Source of the DNA: Pycnococcus provasolii
Lineage: Eukaryota; Chlorophyta; Pseudoscourfieldiophyceae; Pseudoscourfieldiales; Pycnococcaceae
Length of the DNA stretch: 64,000 nt
Direction of reading: 5' to 3'
Assembly: GCA_938743325.2 (NCBI GenBank)
Contig: OW568892.1
Location: forward strand, 496,001 to 560,000
Shown: piece after piece, positions 9,764-19,567 of the stretch
Position numbering within the stretch: the first letter of the stretch is position 1
Layout of the letters: each line of letters starts with the position of its first letter
Translations under genes and position numbers: made by a program
Notes under the pieces: model-generated
Told to the model about the DNA's origin: nothing
Database searches by the model: none
Seen by the model: the letters and a program-made list of their open reading frames with translations, nothing else

Positions 9764-11613
9764 GACAATGCGAGCAGCTGGAGCGGAATGGCAGCCAGCT
9801 TCCAGGGGGGGGGGAGAGAGAGAGAGGGCCCCGGGGCGTGCTTTATCCGCGGGGGGGCTTTATTCGTTTCTTATCCAGGGTGCAGGGTCCCTGTTCAGGG
9901 GGTCCGCCCGAAGCCTTCCTACACGGAAAGCAGCCCGGGAAAGAAGAACTTCTTTCCAAGCCAAACCAAAGGGCGCTGACTCGTTTCTCGCATTTGTTTT
10001 TTTCCGGAATTTCAAGTCTCAAACTTCACGTTTTGTAACCCTGGTCATTTTCCGTGGATTCGCGTCTTAGGTGCCCCCTTTTCGCCCTCTTCGGTCCCTC
10101 TAACCCTCTTTCTGGGTTTCAACCACAAAGCTGACACGACACCTTTGGTCTGGTTTGGTTTGGTTCTTTCCTTTTAATTTCCTTTTCCCGTCTTTCTTTC
10201 TTCGCAAGGTTTCTGCATGTGATTCTCCAAGCGTTTCTCGGGCCTTTTTTCGTGTTTTTCCCGGTTTTACCCGGGTGCTTTATTATGGGTTTTTTTGTGA
10301 CCGAAGGGTCGGCAAAAGTGCATCCACGCGCCACATCCACGCGCCGCCCCCGAGTGACGTGGGACGATGAAGGGTCGGAATGAGAGATTCTATTATTCTC
10401 GTGCCACGCACTCTGCCCCTAGGTCGTCTCATTTTTACCGCCAAAACGAGAGGTAGGTACTGTAGGTGGGCGCGTCGGAGATTGCGTGAACAGACCGTTC
10501 AAGATTCAGAATCCTGAAGGGTCGCGATGCCAGGGTTGCAGACCTCAACCTAGAAGGTTGACATCACGTGATGTGCCAGGTGCAGCCAGAGATGGCACCC
10601 ATTCCATTCCTTGGAACCCAGTCAGGCAACGGCACCCCACTTACTTGGCTTTTGTCGTCGGGAAAAGGCCATCGATGCAACAGCCGGCCAATGAAAAAGC
10701 AACAGCTCGCTTGCAGGAACCTTGCAAGGCCGGCCAATGCCACTGAGCGAGCTTGCCGGTCCTCCTCCTTCCTCCTTCCTTGCTCCCTCGGTGCTTCTTG
10801 AGGCTCGTCCTGAAATGCGTCGTGGAACGTCAAGTCGTTGCACCGGTGACTGTGTTTTCCTGCCACTGGCAGACTTGCCTGATGAGCGATGACTCACCTT
10901 ATTAGGTCGATAGGACATGGTCAACTGTTGTCTTTTGTCAACGCCAAAGAAACACTTCCCCTTGGAATCCTACTTTGGAGTTTGGAAGGAATTACAGTAA
11001 GGTAAGAATAAGGTCGGTCTCTTGGGTGGTCAAGTTGCTCTTGGAACAGCTAGCTGGTCCCGTGACCAACCTTTATCTGGTGGTCATCAAGGCATAATAC
11101 ACCTTGTCAAGGCCGCTAATAAATAAGAGGAGCTAATAAGGGGAACAAGTTGTCTTCCGAACCGGTTGCCCTGTCATCAAAGGCCTGGCCTGTTAGGGTA
11201 GAAGAAACCCTCGTCGTTCCGTGAAGTTCGTCCTTATTAGGACGAGTTCCCTCTAAGAAGATCGTCGTCGTCAATCCCCCCCCCGGGGAGAAGACCCCTC
11301 ATTCTCATTCTCATTCTCATTCTCCGTCCCAGGCAAAAGCCGGGTGTGCTCGCAACATCAGGCTTAAGCATCCTTGTTAACAGTGCGAGTCGTAAAGTAT
11401 TCTTGTTGGCATAATTTAAGGTATATACGAGACACACTCAGCTCGTGTATAGCTCGTGTATCCGTACTGGGCGGGCTAAGCGAGCGAGCAAGCGAGCGAG
11501 CGAGCGAGCGAGCGAAGTTCGAGACATAACGAGTGGCGTGTTACAGGAGGCGTGTTCATTTGGCTCTGGCTCGAAATCGTTTCGTGCGTGAGCCTATTGT
11601 GAGCCTCACTCTC
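9764..11613. promoter_or_regulatory. Long divergent intergenic region
   Basis: 1,850 bp between two divergent starts, with no gene, tRNA or snRNA recognised. Landmarks: TGACGTGG (ACGT core) near 10353; a perfect 14-bp palindrome ACATCACGTGATGT at 10561-10574 with a CACGTG core; four CATTCT units at 11300-11324; and a GAGC/CGAG tetranucleotide run at about 11480-11514 just before the + gene. GCCGGCCAATG occurs twice near 10682 and 10730. Short frames of up to ~100 codons on both strands show no conserved features. Confidence 0.5.
10561..10574. promoter_or_regulatory. 14-bp palindrome with G-box/E-box core
   Basis: ACATCACGTGATGT is a perfect palindrome centred on CACGTG, the site class bound by bHLH and bZIP dimers. 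An inverted TCAACC/GGTTGA pair with a 5-nt spacer lies immediately before it. It is in the middle of a divergent promoter region, about 800 bp from the left start and 1,040 bp from the right start. Confidence 0.5.
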
Positions 11614-14600
11614 ATGTCCTCCACGGCCATGTCTCACCCAGCCTCAGGGGGTGCCTCTGAGGCTCCCTTGGAAGGTACAACATCTGAAGAAGGTGGTGGT
11701 GGTGGTTTGGCCGCATCCCTGGCCTCCCTTGAAGAAGTCGTCCCTCCGTCAGCTCCATCCGTTTCGTTCGTGTCATCCTCCTCTGGGGTCGTGCGTGGTG
11801 GTGGTGGTGACGATGACGACGACAATGACGACAATGACCTGTCATCGTCTGCTGCCAATGATGACTTTAAAAAAAATAATAATAACGGTGGTGGTGATAA
11901 CTCAGGCTCCTCTGATAATAATCTGGACAAGCACGGGAACGTCTCGTACCTGTACAGGCACCTCGCGCTTGACGCGTCGCAAACCACGAAAACGGCGTCG
12001 GAAACACTCGCTTCGCGATTTGCATCGCGGTGGCACAAAAACTCTGTCACGGATGACACGAGAAGGAAAGTCAGAAGGAGCTTTTTTGCACTCGAGCAAG
12101 GTGCGCGAATGCAGCAGGGCGTTGACGCCGTCTACAGGTGGTGTTCCGCCAACCGATTCTTTCAGCAGCTGCCTCCACACGCCTGCCACTACATATGCTC
12201 CGTAGCTACCGTGCGCGTGCTTGCCCTTAACGAAGTGCTCGGAAGGTGCAACCCAGACGTGCTGTACGTCGTGCTCGACGGATCCGTCGCCCTGTATGAC
12301 GACGCTGACGCGGTTGGGCGCAGACTACTCGAATCACAAGAAGACGACTCGGAAGACGACGCCGCGGCCGCCGCCGCCGCCGCAGCGGCGGAATCGGATG
12401 AGAAGAAGAAGGATGCTGGCGCCTCCTCCTCCGCTCAGCAGCAACTGCCGGAGTTTGTCAAGCCGGAACTGCACGAACAAATACTTGGCGAGCTTAACTT
12501 GGTCGCCTACATAGGTGACAGCTTCGGGGAACCATCCTCGAAGAAGTTCGTGCCTCATGCCGTCGTCGCTCTCGAACCGAAAACGGAAGTGCTTCGCATC
12601 TCGATGTCGGACTACAGCAAGATTCTCAGGAAAACCATCAACTCGATGGCACTCAGCGAAGCCGTGCGCGACATCTTACTCAAGCCGGGAAACGAACGCA
12701 CGGGCGACGACCTGCGCATTGCCGCGGACGCCATGTCAAGACACAGCTTCTTTTCCAGCCTGCCCGCGCCAACCGTGCATGGCATGATGCCGTCGATCCG
12801 CCTCATCTCCGTTCCCGCACGAGGCGTGGTGTTTATGCAGGGCGACGTCGGATCGTCGTTCTACATCATCATCAAGGGAAGCGTTTCCATCCACTACAAG
12901 CAGTCCGACTCCGTGAAGGCGATCGTGGATACCATCATGGGCGACGACGGCAAGTCGCACACGAGCACAAAGGTGTCGACGTTCGAGATGAACGAACCCA
13001 CCGCAACCCCGCTGTCGATGCAATTCAACGTTGTCGAAAAGTTTGGGAAGTGCGTTGACCTTCTCAACGAAGGCGATGGCTTTGGCGAGCGAGCGCTGCT
13101 TTCCAAGGATGTGGAGCAAAGGTCCGCGTCCGCAGTCGCGCGCGAGGAGGTGGAGCTGCTGGTCGTGCCGAAGGCGGACTTTGAGCACCTCATGAAGGAC
13201 GAGAGTGCAGGTCGGCAGGTGTTCAACCCGCACCGACTGCGGGACATCTTTCAGAAGGATATCAACTTGCGCACGGAGGAGGATGTCTCGCTGATGGTGA
13301 GCTTCACGCGCGAGCTGCGGTTCTTCCAGAACATGACGTCCATGCGGAGCATGCGAGAGCTGCTGCGGCGCTCGCAGCACCTTCGCCTTCTTCCGAATCG
13401 CCTCGTCATCGTGCAGGGGGACATTGGCGAGCACTTCTACGTCGTGCTGTCAGGCCGCATCTCGGTTCATGTCAAGGATGATAACTCTCTCATTGACACG
13501 TCGACGTCGAGCGTCTACAAAGCGGTCGCGGGAGGCCTCGCCTCCATTCCCCCGCCTGGCAAAGACTCGTCGAAAGTTGGCGACATCACGTCGCTGCATG
13601 GTCCCCTCCTTCGCATCCTGTACATGGGTTCCAGCTTTGGTGAGATGGCGCTGCTGAATCGGGCGCCGCGCACGGCGACCATCGTTACGCAGGAAGAGTG
13701 CGAGTTCGCGGTCATCTCACGCGAGGACTACAACCTCGTCGTGCGAAAAGATCACGAGCGCGAGTTGGCGCGCAAGGCGAGCGTTCTTCTGAGCCTGCCG
13801 CGCGTGCGCGACTGGCCGCGCACGAAGATCATGCGCCTGTGCTACAGCCTGCAACTGTCCAAGTGCGACAGAGGCACGCAACTGTTTGCCGAGGGCAAGA
13901 CAAGCTCGCAGCTCTTTTTCCTCCTCGAAGGAATGGTGCGACTCTCCAAGGGGCGCAAGGTGTTGACGAAGCTTACCGCACCGGAGACGGTTGCCGTGCC
14001 ACAGCAGAAGCAGCAGATGCAGTTGGATGAGACGGGCGAGTATTTGATGTCGACGGGTGGCAGCGTCGGATCGATGCCGGAGCATGGCAGTGGGGCGGAG
14101 ATGATGTCCGTGTCCAAGATCAGATCGCTGGACTTCATGAATCGTCGGCAGCAGCAGACCATGAATCGCTCCGCCGAAAAAGACACGGGCAAGGCAAGCA
14201 TGAAGATATCTGGAATGTCACCCCTGGCGCTCGACAAGACGACCGGAAAGTCGCGGAAGGATGCGCCAACGCAGCGTGGAAACAACAACAATGGCGGGTC
14301 GACGACGTTCGACGTGGTGGACATGGGAGATCGATCCAAGGCGAACCTCGGCTCTCGTGCGGGCCGCTCCGCCGCGAGCTCGGGTCAGAATCAGGGAGGT
14401 CCCGGCAGCAAGTCAGGTGGCATCCCGCTTGCCAGCCCAGCGTCAGCTCTTTACTCTGGCGTTGAGGTGGCACAGGTGGGTCGTGGTGAGGTGCTCGGCC
14501 TTCTCTCCGCGATCACTGGCAAGCCCGAGGTGATGACGGCCGTGACGTTGACCCATGTGGAGGGGTATCGATGCGATGCCATGGAAATCCTGAAACAGGT

Positions 14601-15801
14601 GCCCGCTGACGTCGTCACGGTGTGGTACGAGGCGGAGGCTGCGGCGGCAAGACTTCGGCTGGAGAGGTTCCCGGAAATGCTCGATACCGTTGGACTTGCG
14701 ATAACGTCTTCACGCCGTAGAGGGAAGGAAGATGGCTCAGGCCAGTCGAAGCTGCGCCCGCATGCGGCGGTCCCCGCACTGACGGAAACGGTAGACGTGG
14801 TGACAGAATATCCCGCGCTCGAAGGTTGGTACGGTGGTGACGAGAAGAAGCCTCCGCCGACTCAGTCGTCTATGTCAGCAAGGTCCAAGCAGTTGGCTCT
14901 CGAGGCGCCTCGCCTCGCGCCACGACGCTCTGAGCTTGAGGCGATATCGGACTCCATCGTGCGCAAGGCGAATCGTGGTGCGTCGACGGCACGGCAAATC
15001 TACCGCAGCCTCGAGGTGGATGCCGAGGTATCAACCTCCTCGGAAGGCAGGGGTCGAATGAGCGTGTATTATCACCCTGTCGATGCTGCCAGCACAGACC
15101 CGAAAACGCCACGCCGTTCTGAGGCGCTCTCGAACAGAGTGAGAGCACGATCGCCTCGTCGCAACGCGAAGGTGGAAGAGGAGAATGATGTGGCAGCCGC
15201 GATTGCCGCGGCGCTGAAACGCTCCGCATCTTACAGGAGCCTCGTGGCAAGTGGTGAGGGCATGAGCACTTCAGCAGCGAATGAGACAACGACTTCCACG
15301 ACGCCGAAGCTACCTCCTCTTCGTCTTGACAAGGTTGCCGGTGCTCCCGCTGCTGGTAGCAGCGTGGAGTCCCCGCGTGCTCCCACATCAGGGAAACGCG
15401 TAAAAAAGCCGCCAATGACGCGGTGGCGAGGCTGGGAGACGGAGCGCAAGTTTCGCAATGCGGAACTGCAAGAGCAGAAGCAAGAGGATGGCGACGGTGC
15501 GAAAAACCAAAGTGGCGCATCCGGCGAAACTAGTCCCGCGTTACGCAAGAAGCAGATGCAAGAGGAGTTTACCGTGGTCGTTAGTCCGCGTGGCAAGCCG
15601 ATGCGTCGCTACGAACTCGACTCAGAGTCTGTGCCTGTGAAGTACGGCACGACGCGACTTGCCTACAGCATTCCTGATGAGAAGGCGCGGCAAGCGAGCG
15701 GGCACTACCTGGAGAGGACCGTCGTCACGTACGAGCGTGAGCACATCAAGGCTGTGATGAAAAACATGAAGGCGTCGACGAAAGACAAGGGTCAGAAGTG
15801 A
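11614..15801 (+). CDS. Giant protein with four cyclic-nucleotide-binding folds
   Basis: 1,395 aa with no kinase, channel or GEF domain visible. CNB-like modules lie at roughly residues 180-345, 379-530, 570-720 and 740-1010. Modules 2 and 3 keep the phosphate-binding cassette (GDGFGERALLSKDVEQRSAS; GSSFGEMALLNRAPRTAT) with the Glu and Arg that contact cAMP/cGMP. Modules 1 (FGEPSSKK, no Arg) and 4 (GEVLGLLSA, no Arg) look non-binding. Module 4 is split by a ~130-residue low-complexity insert. The C-terminal ~350 residues are basic and disordered, ending in a helix (YEREHIKAVMKNMKAS). Similar multi-CNB proteins without an output domain occur in protists and, as CNBD2-like proteins, in ciliated cells. 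A role as a cyclic-nucleotide sensor or scaffold is inference. The start could also be the Met at 11629. The N-terminal ~300 nt show the GGT-rich composition seen in other genes here. Confidence 0.82.
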   Translation: MSSTAMSHPASGGASEAPLEGTTSEEGGGGGLAASLASLEEVVPPSAPSVSFVSSSSGVVRGGGGDDDDDNDDNDLSSSAANDDFKKNNNNGGGDNSGSSDNNLDKHGNVSYLYRHLALDASQTTKTASETLASRFASRWHKNSVTDDTRRKVRRSFFALEQGARMQQGVDAVYRWCSANRFFQQLPPHACHYICSVATVRVLALNEVLGRCNPDVLYVVLDGSVALYDDADAVGRRLLESQEDDSEDDAAAAAAAAAAESDEKKKDAGASSSAQQQLPEFVKPELHEQILGELNLVAYIGDSFGEPSSKKFVPHAVVALEPKTEVLRISMSDYSKILRKTINSMALSEAVRDILLKPGNERTGDDLRIAADAMSRHSFFSSLPAPTVHGMMPSIRLISVPARGVVFMQGDVGSSFYIIIKGSVSIHYKQSDSVKAIVDTIMGDDGKSHTSTKVSTFEMNEPTATPLSMQFNVVEKFGKCVDLLNEGDGFGERALLSKDVEQRSASAVAREEVELLVVPKADFEHLMKDESAGRQVFNPHRLRDIFQKDINLRTEEDVSLMVSFTRELRFFQNMTSMRSMRELLRRSQHLRLLPNRLVIVQGDIGEHFYVVLSGRISVHVKDDNSLIDTSTSSVYKAVAGGLASIPPPGKDSSKVGDITSLHGPLLRILYMGSSFGEMALLNRAPRTATIVTQEECEFAVISREDYNLVVRKDHERELARKASVLLSLPRVRDWPRTKIMRLCYSLQLSKCDRGTQLFAEGKTSSQLFFLLEGMVRLSKGRKVLTKLTAPETVAVPQQKQQMQLDETGEYLMSTGGSVGSMPEHGSGAEMMSVSKIRSLDFMNRRQQQTMNRSAEKDTGKASMKISGMSPLALDKTTGKSRKDAPTQRGNNNNGGSTTFDVVDMGDRSKANLGSRAGRSAASSGQNQGGPGSKSGGIPLASPASALYSGVEVAQVGRGEVLGLLSAITGKPEVMTAVTLTHVEGYRCDAMEILKQVPADVVTVWYEAEAAAARLRLERFPEMLDTVGLAITSSRRRGKEDGSGQSKLRPHAAVPALTETVDVVTEYPALEGWYGGDEKKPPPTQSSMSARSKQLALEAPRLAPRRSELEAISDSIVRKANRGASTARQIYRSLEVDAEVSTSSEGRGRMSVYYHPVDAASTDPKTPRRSEALSNRVRARSPRRNAKVEEENDVAAAIAAALKRSASYRSLVASGEGMSTSAANETTTSTTPKLPPLRLDKVAGAPAAGSSVESPRAPTSGKRVKKPPMTRWRGWETERKFRNAELQEQKQEDGDGAKNQSGASGETSPALRKKQMQEEFTVVVSPRGKPMRRYELDSESVPVKYGTTRLAYSIPDEKARQASGHYLERTVVTYEREHIKAVMKNMKASTKDKGQK

Positions 15802-16151
15802 TAAAGAATGTGTACATAAATCTATAAAAATACTATGTCTAAACAAGGTGTGACCGTTGAGTAGTCAAGTAAGTGTGACCGTTGAGTCATCGTGTTGATG
15901 CACGGTTGGTGGCGATGGCGACGACATCAACGAAAACAAGTCGCAACCGGAGCCCTCACTACGCCAACGAAAGCGCCCTGATAGAGTGATACAACCTTCG
16001 AAATCACCTGCGCCATGTACAAAAACGCGCAGTGAATGGCACCGGTGAATGGGCTGAATGGTGAAAGTGAATGGTGTGAATGGACGACCGCTGGACAGAG
16101 TAAAGTGCAACTTCATTACTGAATGAGGCATCTCAGCGTTTTTCCAACATC
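15802..16151. other. Convergent gap occupied by the dispersed element
   Basis: 350 bp between the stops of the CNB protein and POLD3. A 15-bp direct repeat GTGTGACCGTTGAGT lies at 15847-15861 and 15872-15886. The rest is copy 1 of the element described separately. TGAATGG is repeated about five times near 16032-16083. No gene seen. Confidence 0.55.
15872..16127 (+). repeat. Dispersed intergenic element, copy 1 (unknown class)
   Basis: Homologous to the reverse strand of 6017-6246. The best block is 15891-15924 (33 of 34 bases the same). The right end, CGACCGCTGGACAGAGTAAA then ATTACTGAATGAG, matches the corresponding end of the other copy. The copies sit in different gap types (this one between convergent genes, the other between tandem genes) and in opposite orientations, which fits a mobile or duplicated element. 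No target-site duplication was established. Confidence 0.7.
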
Positions 16152-16347
16152 TTACTTTTTCGTGAAGAACGACGCAATGCCGCGCTGCTTCTTCTTTTCC
16201 GGAGCACCACCGGCTGCTGGTTTGGGTGGTGACGTCGGCTTTTTCGTTGTCGCTGGCTTGGGTGCTGGGGCTGCTGCTGTCTGTTTTTGAGCAGGAGGAG
16301 GGGCTGTTGCGGCGGGAGTTGGCTTTGCTGTTGTGGCGGCAGGTGGT

Positions 16348-16380
<33 letters not shown>

Positions 16381-17078
16381 ATGACGACGCGCGCTCTCTT
16401 CTTGGCCATAGGAGGAGGCGAGTCTGCGGCAGCGGCAGCGGGAGCGGGAGCGGGAGGTTGTTTGGGAGCAGCGGCAGGAGGTGCGGCGGGAGGTGCGGCA
16501 GGCGGCGCGGCCGTAGGTTTCCCTGAGGGTGCCGCTTGTTGCTTTAGCGCTTTCACAGGAGCAGATGTTGTGTGAGTCACCGTAGCAGCAGGAGGTTGGT
16601 TCTTAGCGTGTGCAGCTGCCGCTGCCGCCGCCGATATGACAGTCGCAGGTTGAATTTCGTGTTTCAGCATGACGTTGGGGTGTGCAATCGCGTCGTCTTC
16701 GTCGTGTGCGTACATTTCCTCCAAAGAAGCGGTGGCTTCGTTCGGCGCGATGCCGTACACCGCGACTTGTTTCTTATGATGTGATTCGTGAGAATCACCA
16801 CCTGTTTTCATTTGAAAATCAGCCAACGTGGTATCGAGAGCCTCGAACGGCACAACGGCGAGTCCCTTTTTCAAGGATGCGACTTCGAAGAGCGCTTGTT
16901 TGATGGATCCAGGGTTACGAGTTAAGTATCTGGCTAATATCATCTTAGCTTCTGTTGCGCCGGTGTTAAAGTTGCGTTGTATGCTTTTGTACGTGACAGG
17001 AGTACTCGCATCAGTCAGCTGCGTGCGTATGTGGTCAAACACGGCATCCGTGGAGACAGAGGTGCCTGTGGTGGCCAT
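16152..17078 (-). CDS. POLD3: DNA polymerase delta subunit 3 (p66/Cdc27-like)
   Basis: 308 aa. The N-terminus has the short winged-helix region typical of POLD3 (PVTYKSIQRNFNTGATEAKM, ILARYLTRNPG). The middle is long, Ala/Pro/Lys-rich and disordered, with an Asp run encoded by GAC repeats. The extreme C-terminus, QRGIASFFTKK, is a perfect PCNA-interacting PIP box (Gln298, Ile301, Phe304, Phe305). POLD3 links Pol delta to PCNA and also serves in Pol zeta, acting in nuclear lagging-strand and break-induced synthesis. The start at 17078 (GCCATGG context) was chosen over in-frame sequence upstream. It is head to head with Aurora kinase across a 488-bp promoter region full of telomere-like motifs, so two S/M-phase genes may share control. 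Confidence 0.88.
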
Positions 17079-17566
17079 GGAGGCGTGTATTTTGAAAACA
17101 ACAAACACAAATTGTGGTGTGGTGTTGAGGTGGTCCGGATTCCGAACCCCGGCGGGAAATGGGAACGGGAAAGAAAACCCAACCCCTAAACCTTGACGGG
17201 TAAACCCAACCCCTAAACCAAACCCCTACCGTAAAAGATGCGCAGGCTGGAAGGGAAAACCAGAGGGAAACTGGCAAAATCAAACTGCCTTATTAGGGTT
17301 ACGATAGGGTTAGGTGGTTAGGGTTTGTAAGGGACGAGGTAAGTTCCCTTCGGATTGTTCCCCTGGCAGCCTGGGGGGGGGGGGGAAGGGGGTTGTTGAC
17401 TTTTTTATTTGGGGGAGGTTCTTTTCCGGCTCCCTCTCAGGTGGACCCTCAGGTGGTCCCCCAGGTGCCAGGGCCCAAACGACAGACAACAAACACGAAG
17501 TGTCCGTTGGTGTCGGTCATTTTATTTGTCATTTTCCTCCTTCAACTTCAAGGTTCCACTCGTTCC
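17079..17566. promoter_or_regulatory. Bidirectional promoter POLD3 / Aurora with telo-box-like motifs
   Basis: 488 bp between divergent starts. AAACCCAACCCCTAAACC occurs as an exact 18-bp direct repeat at 17175-17192 and 17202-17219, with a further AAACCCCTACC just after. On the Aurora side, 17291-17331 carries TTAGGGTT, TAGGGTTAGG and GGTTAGGGTTT, the last containing the complement of the plant telo-box AAACCCTAA. A G-run of about 12 lies near 17381. Telo-boxes are known in plant promoters of cell-cycle and ribosomal genes. That they work here is inference. Confidence 0.6.
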
Positions 17567-18844
17567 ATGGAGACGCTCGCTTCGTTCATGCACACGAATA
17601 ACATTGATAACAAGGAGAATGACGTGCCTGGTGGTGGTCATGGTGGTGGTGGTGGTTTGCTCACAGGTGGTGGTTTGAATCATGCTTTTCCTGGTGGTGC
17701 GAACATCATGGGTGGTCAGGGTCAGGGTCATGGCTCGTATTCTTCTCAGAAACAACAACAACAACACGGTCATGGTGGTGTTGGTGGTGGTGGTGGTCAT
17801 AATCAGCAGCCTACCTCCGCGTGGCGGCGACACCTTGGGAATCAAGGTGGTGGGGGTGGACAAGCAGGAGCAGGTCCAGGAGCATCTGGGAATAACAACA
17901 TGGAGACGACACCTGCCGCTTCCGCGTATGGAGCACAAGGGAACAACGCTGCAGCAGCAGCACCGCCCCAGGGACGAGGGTGGTCCATCGACGACTTTGA
18001 CATTGGAAGGCCGCTCGGACAGGGCAAGTTTGGAAACGTATACCTCGCGCGAGAGAAGAAAAGCCAGTTCATCGTCGCGCTCAAGGTGCTCTTCAAAACC
18101 CAGCTGCAGTCGAGCCACGTCGAGCACCAGCTGCGACGCGAGGTGGAGATACAAAGCCACCTGCGACACCCAAACATACTCAGGCTCTTCGGATACTTCT
18201 ACGACGACGAGAAGGTGTACCTCATCCTCGAGTATGCCGCACGTGGGGAACTCTACAAAGAGCTGCAGAGATGCACGAACTTCGACGAAAGGCGCGCGGC
18301 GACGTACATTGCGAGCTTAGCGCGAGCACTCACGTACTGCCACCAGAAGCACGTCATTCACAGAGACATCAAGCCTGAGAACCTGCTCATTGGCATGAAG
18401 GGGGAGCTGAAGATTGCCGACTTTGGATGGTCCGTGCACGCGCCCTCGAACCGACGCACGACGCTGTGCGGAACACTCGACTACCTGCCCCCCGAGATGG
18501 TCGAAGGCTTGCCTCACGACCACAGCGTGGACGTGTGGAGTCTCGGCGTGCTTTGCTTCGAGTTTCTGTTTGGGTTCCCGCCGTTCGAGGCTATGGGGCA
18601 CAGCGAGACGTACCGCCGCATCCTGAAGGTTGACCTGCAGTTCCCGTCCGTCGAGGACATGCGTCGCCGCGTCGCGTCGTCTCACAGCGGCGGCGGTAAC
18701 GTCGAGGTCTCCGATGGAGCGAAGGACCTGATTCGCAAGCTGCTGATGAAGTCGCCGCGCATGCGCATGTCTCTCGAGGACGTGCTGAAGCACCCTTGGA
18801 TCAAGGCAAACGCGGATCCAACGGGGCAGGTTGTGTACGCATGA
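17567..18844 (+). CDS. Aurora protein kinase
   Basis: 425 aa. The N-terminal ~140 residues are Gly/His/Gln/Asn-rich and contain a KEN box (K16-E17-N18), the APC/C-Cdh1 degron expected of Aurora kinases. The kinase domain, about residues 143-415, starts [18 protein letters not shown] and has VALKV (ATP lysine), [10 protein letters not shown] near 264, DFGW near 284, the activation loop [15 protein letters not shown] and [17 protein letters not shown] plus RRTTLCGT is the Aurora signature. It acts at centrosomes, spindle and kinetochores. The single gene cannot be assigned to A or B type by eye. The first 26 Gly codons are GGT in 25 cases, and from about 17850 GGA/GGG takes over. It is followed in tandem by a small coiled-coil gene. 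Confidence 0.94.
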   Translation: METLASFMHTNNIDNKENDVPGGGHGGGGGLLTGGGLNHAFPGGANIMGGQGQGHGSYSSQKQQQQHGHGGVGGGGGHNQQPTSAWRRHLGNQGGGGGQAGAGPGASGNNNMETTPAASAYGAQGNNAAAAAPPQGRGWSIDDFDIGRPLGQGKFGNVYLAREKKSQFIVALKVLFKTQLQSSHVEHQLRREVEIQSHLRHPNILRLFGYFYDDEKVYLILEYAARGELYKELQRCTNFDERRAATYIASLARALTYCHQKHVIHRDIKPENLLIGMKGELKIADFGWSVHAPSNRRTTLCGTLDYLPPEMVEGLPHDHSVDVWSLGVLCFEFLFGFPPFEAMGHSETYRRILKVDLQFPSVEDMRRRVASSHSGGGNVEVSDGAKDLIRKLLMKSPRMRMSLEDVLKHPWIKANADPTGQVVYA

Positions 18845-19180
18845 CTTTAAATTCTTCTTTATTTCTGTTGCACACAAGCTCAGCTGGCTAGCTGGATAAA
18901 TGGCTTGCTGCTCCTGCTGCTGCTGCTGCTTTGGGTTGATATCACATCGCGAGCTCAGGTGGCTGCTCGGCAGCAGCGGCGGCAGCGGCGAAAAATCCAC
19001 CCTGCGATCCACAACACGTTGTAATGACAACGGCTCTTTCATCTCTTTCATGCAAAAATCCCCGCCCGAGTACACGTGTTTTGTTCCCTTCCCCCAACAC
19101 CCCCCCACCGGAAGCCCCGCCCCGAACCAGATTTGGATGTTCATTTCACCTTGGAACGAAGCAGGCTGAAGAGCGCATCC
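18845..19180. other. Gap between Aurora and small coiled-coil gene
   Basis: 336 bp with no gene. A CTG-type trinucleotide run (CTGCTGCTGCTGCTGCT) sits near 18914-18933 and a GGCAGC-rich patch near 18968-18988. A C-rich stretch (CCCCCAACACCCCCCCACC) precedes the next start and is probably promoter or leader. Confidence 0.45.
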
Positions 19181-19567
19181 ATGTCGTCGTCGGACGTGGC
19201 TTCGCTGATGGCTCTGCGCGCAAACATAGCGAAGATGGAGGACAAGGTGGTTGCGCGTTCCGTGCACATGGACCGCGCGCGCGCGTCTCTTTCTGCGGTG
19301 GACGCGGATCTGTCGTCGACGCGTACGGCGACGGCATCTATGGTGGCAGAGGAGAAGCGTCTTCGCGTGCAGACGCGCCACCTGAAGCAGGAGGCTCTCG
19401 CGCACAAGACGGCTATGGAGGCGCGTGCTGCTGAGAATGGTCGTGCTCGTTCTCACTTGGTGGAGCGCGAGTCCGCACTCAAAGCGTGCATGCATCGTCG
19501 CGACGGTCTGGGTGCGAAGTACGAGAAGTCGCTGGCTGAGTGCACAAATTTACCCGTGGATGACTAA
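19181..19567 (+). CDS. Small coiled-coil protein, unknown
   Basis: 128 aa beginning MSSSDVASLMALRANIAKME. Nearly the whole length is predicted helix by eye, with Ala, Glu, Arg and Met in a heptad-like pattern and no proline until residue 125. There is no signal peptide and no membrane span. The size and helix content resemble small subunits of kinetochore, BLOC/BORC or dynein-regulatory complexes, but no family motif was identified. The start was set at the ATG that begins the helical part; the frame is open further upstream but that part is Pro-rich and unlike the rest. It has the same strand as Aurora upstream and NECAP downstream. Confidence 0.6.
   Translation: MSSSDVASLMALRANIAKMEDKVVARSVHMDRARASLSAVDADLSSTRTATASMVAEEKRLRVQTRHLKQEALAHKTAMEARAAENGRARSHLVERESALKACMHRRDGLGAKYEKSLAECTNLPVDD

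Noticed and set aside
9764-11613. tRNA or spliceosomal RNA genes in the large gaps
   Set aside because: No B-box (GGTTCRANYCC) with a matching cloverleaf, and no U1, U2, U4, U5 or U6 core sequence, was found by eye in this or the other gaps. A weak or intron-containing tRNA could be missed.
15872-16127. Known mobile element or virus-derived repeat
   Set aside because: No reverse transcriptase, transposase, capsid or LTR-like ends were found near either copy, so no family name is given.
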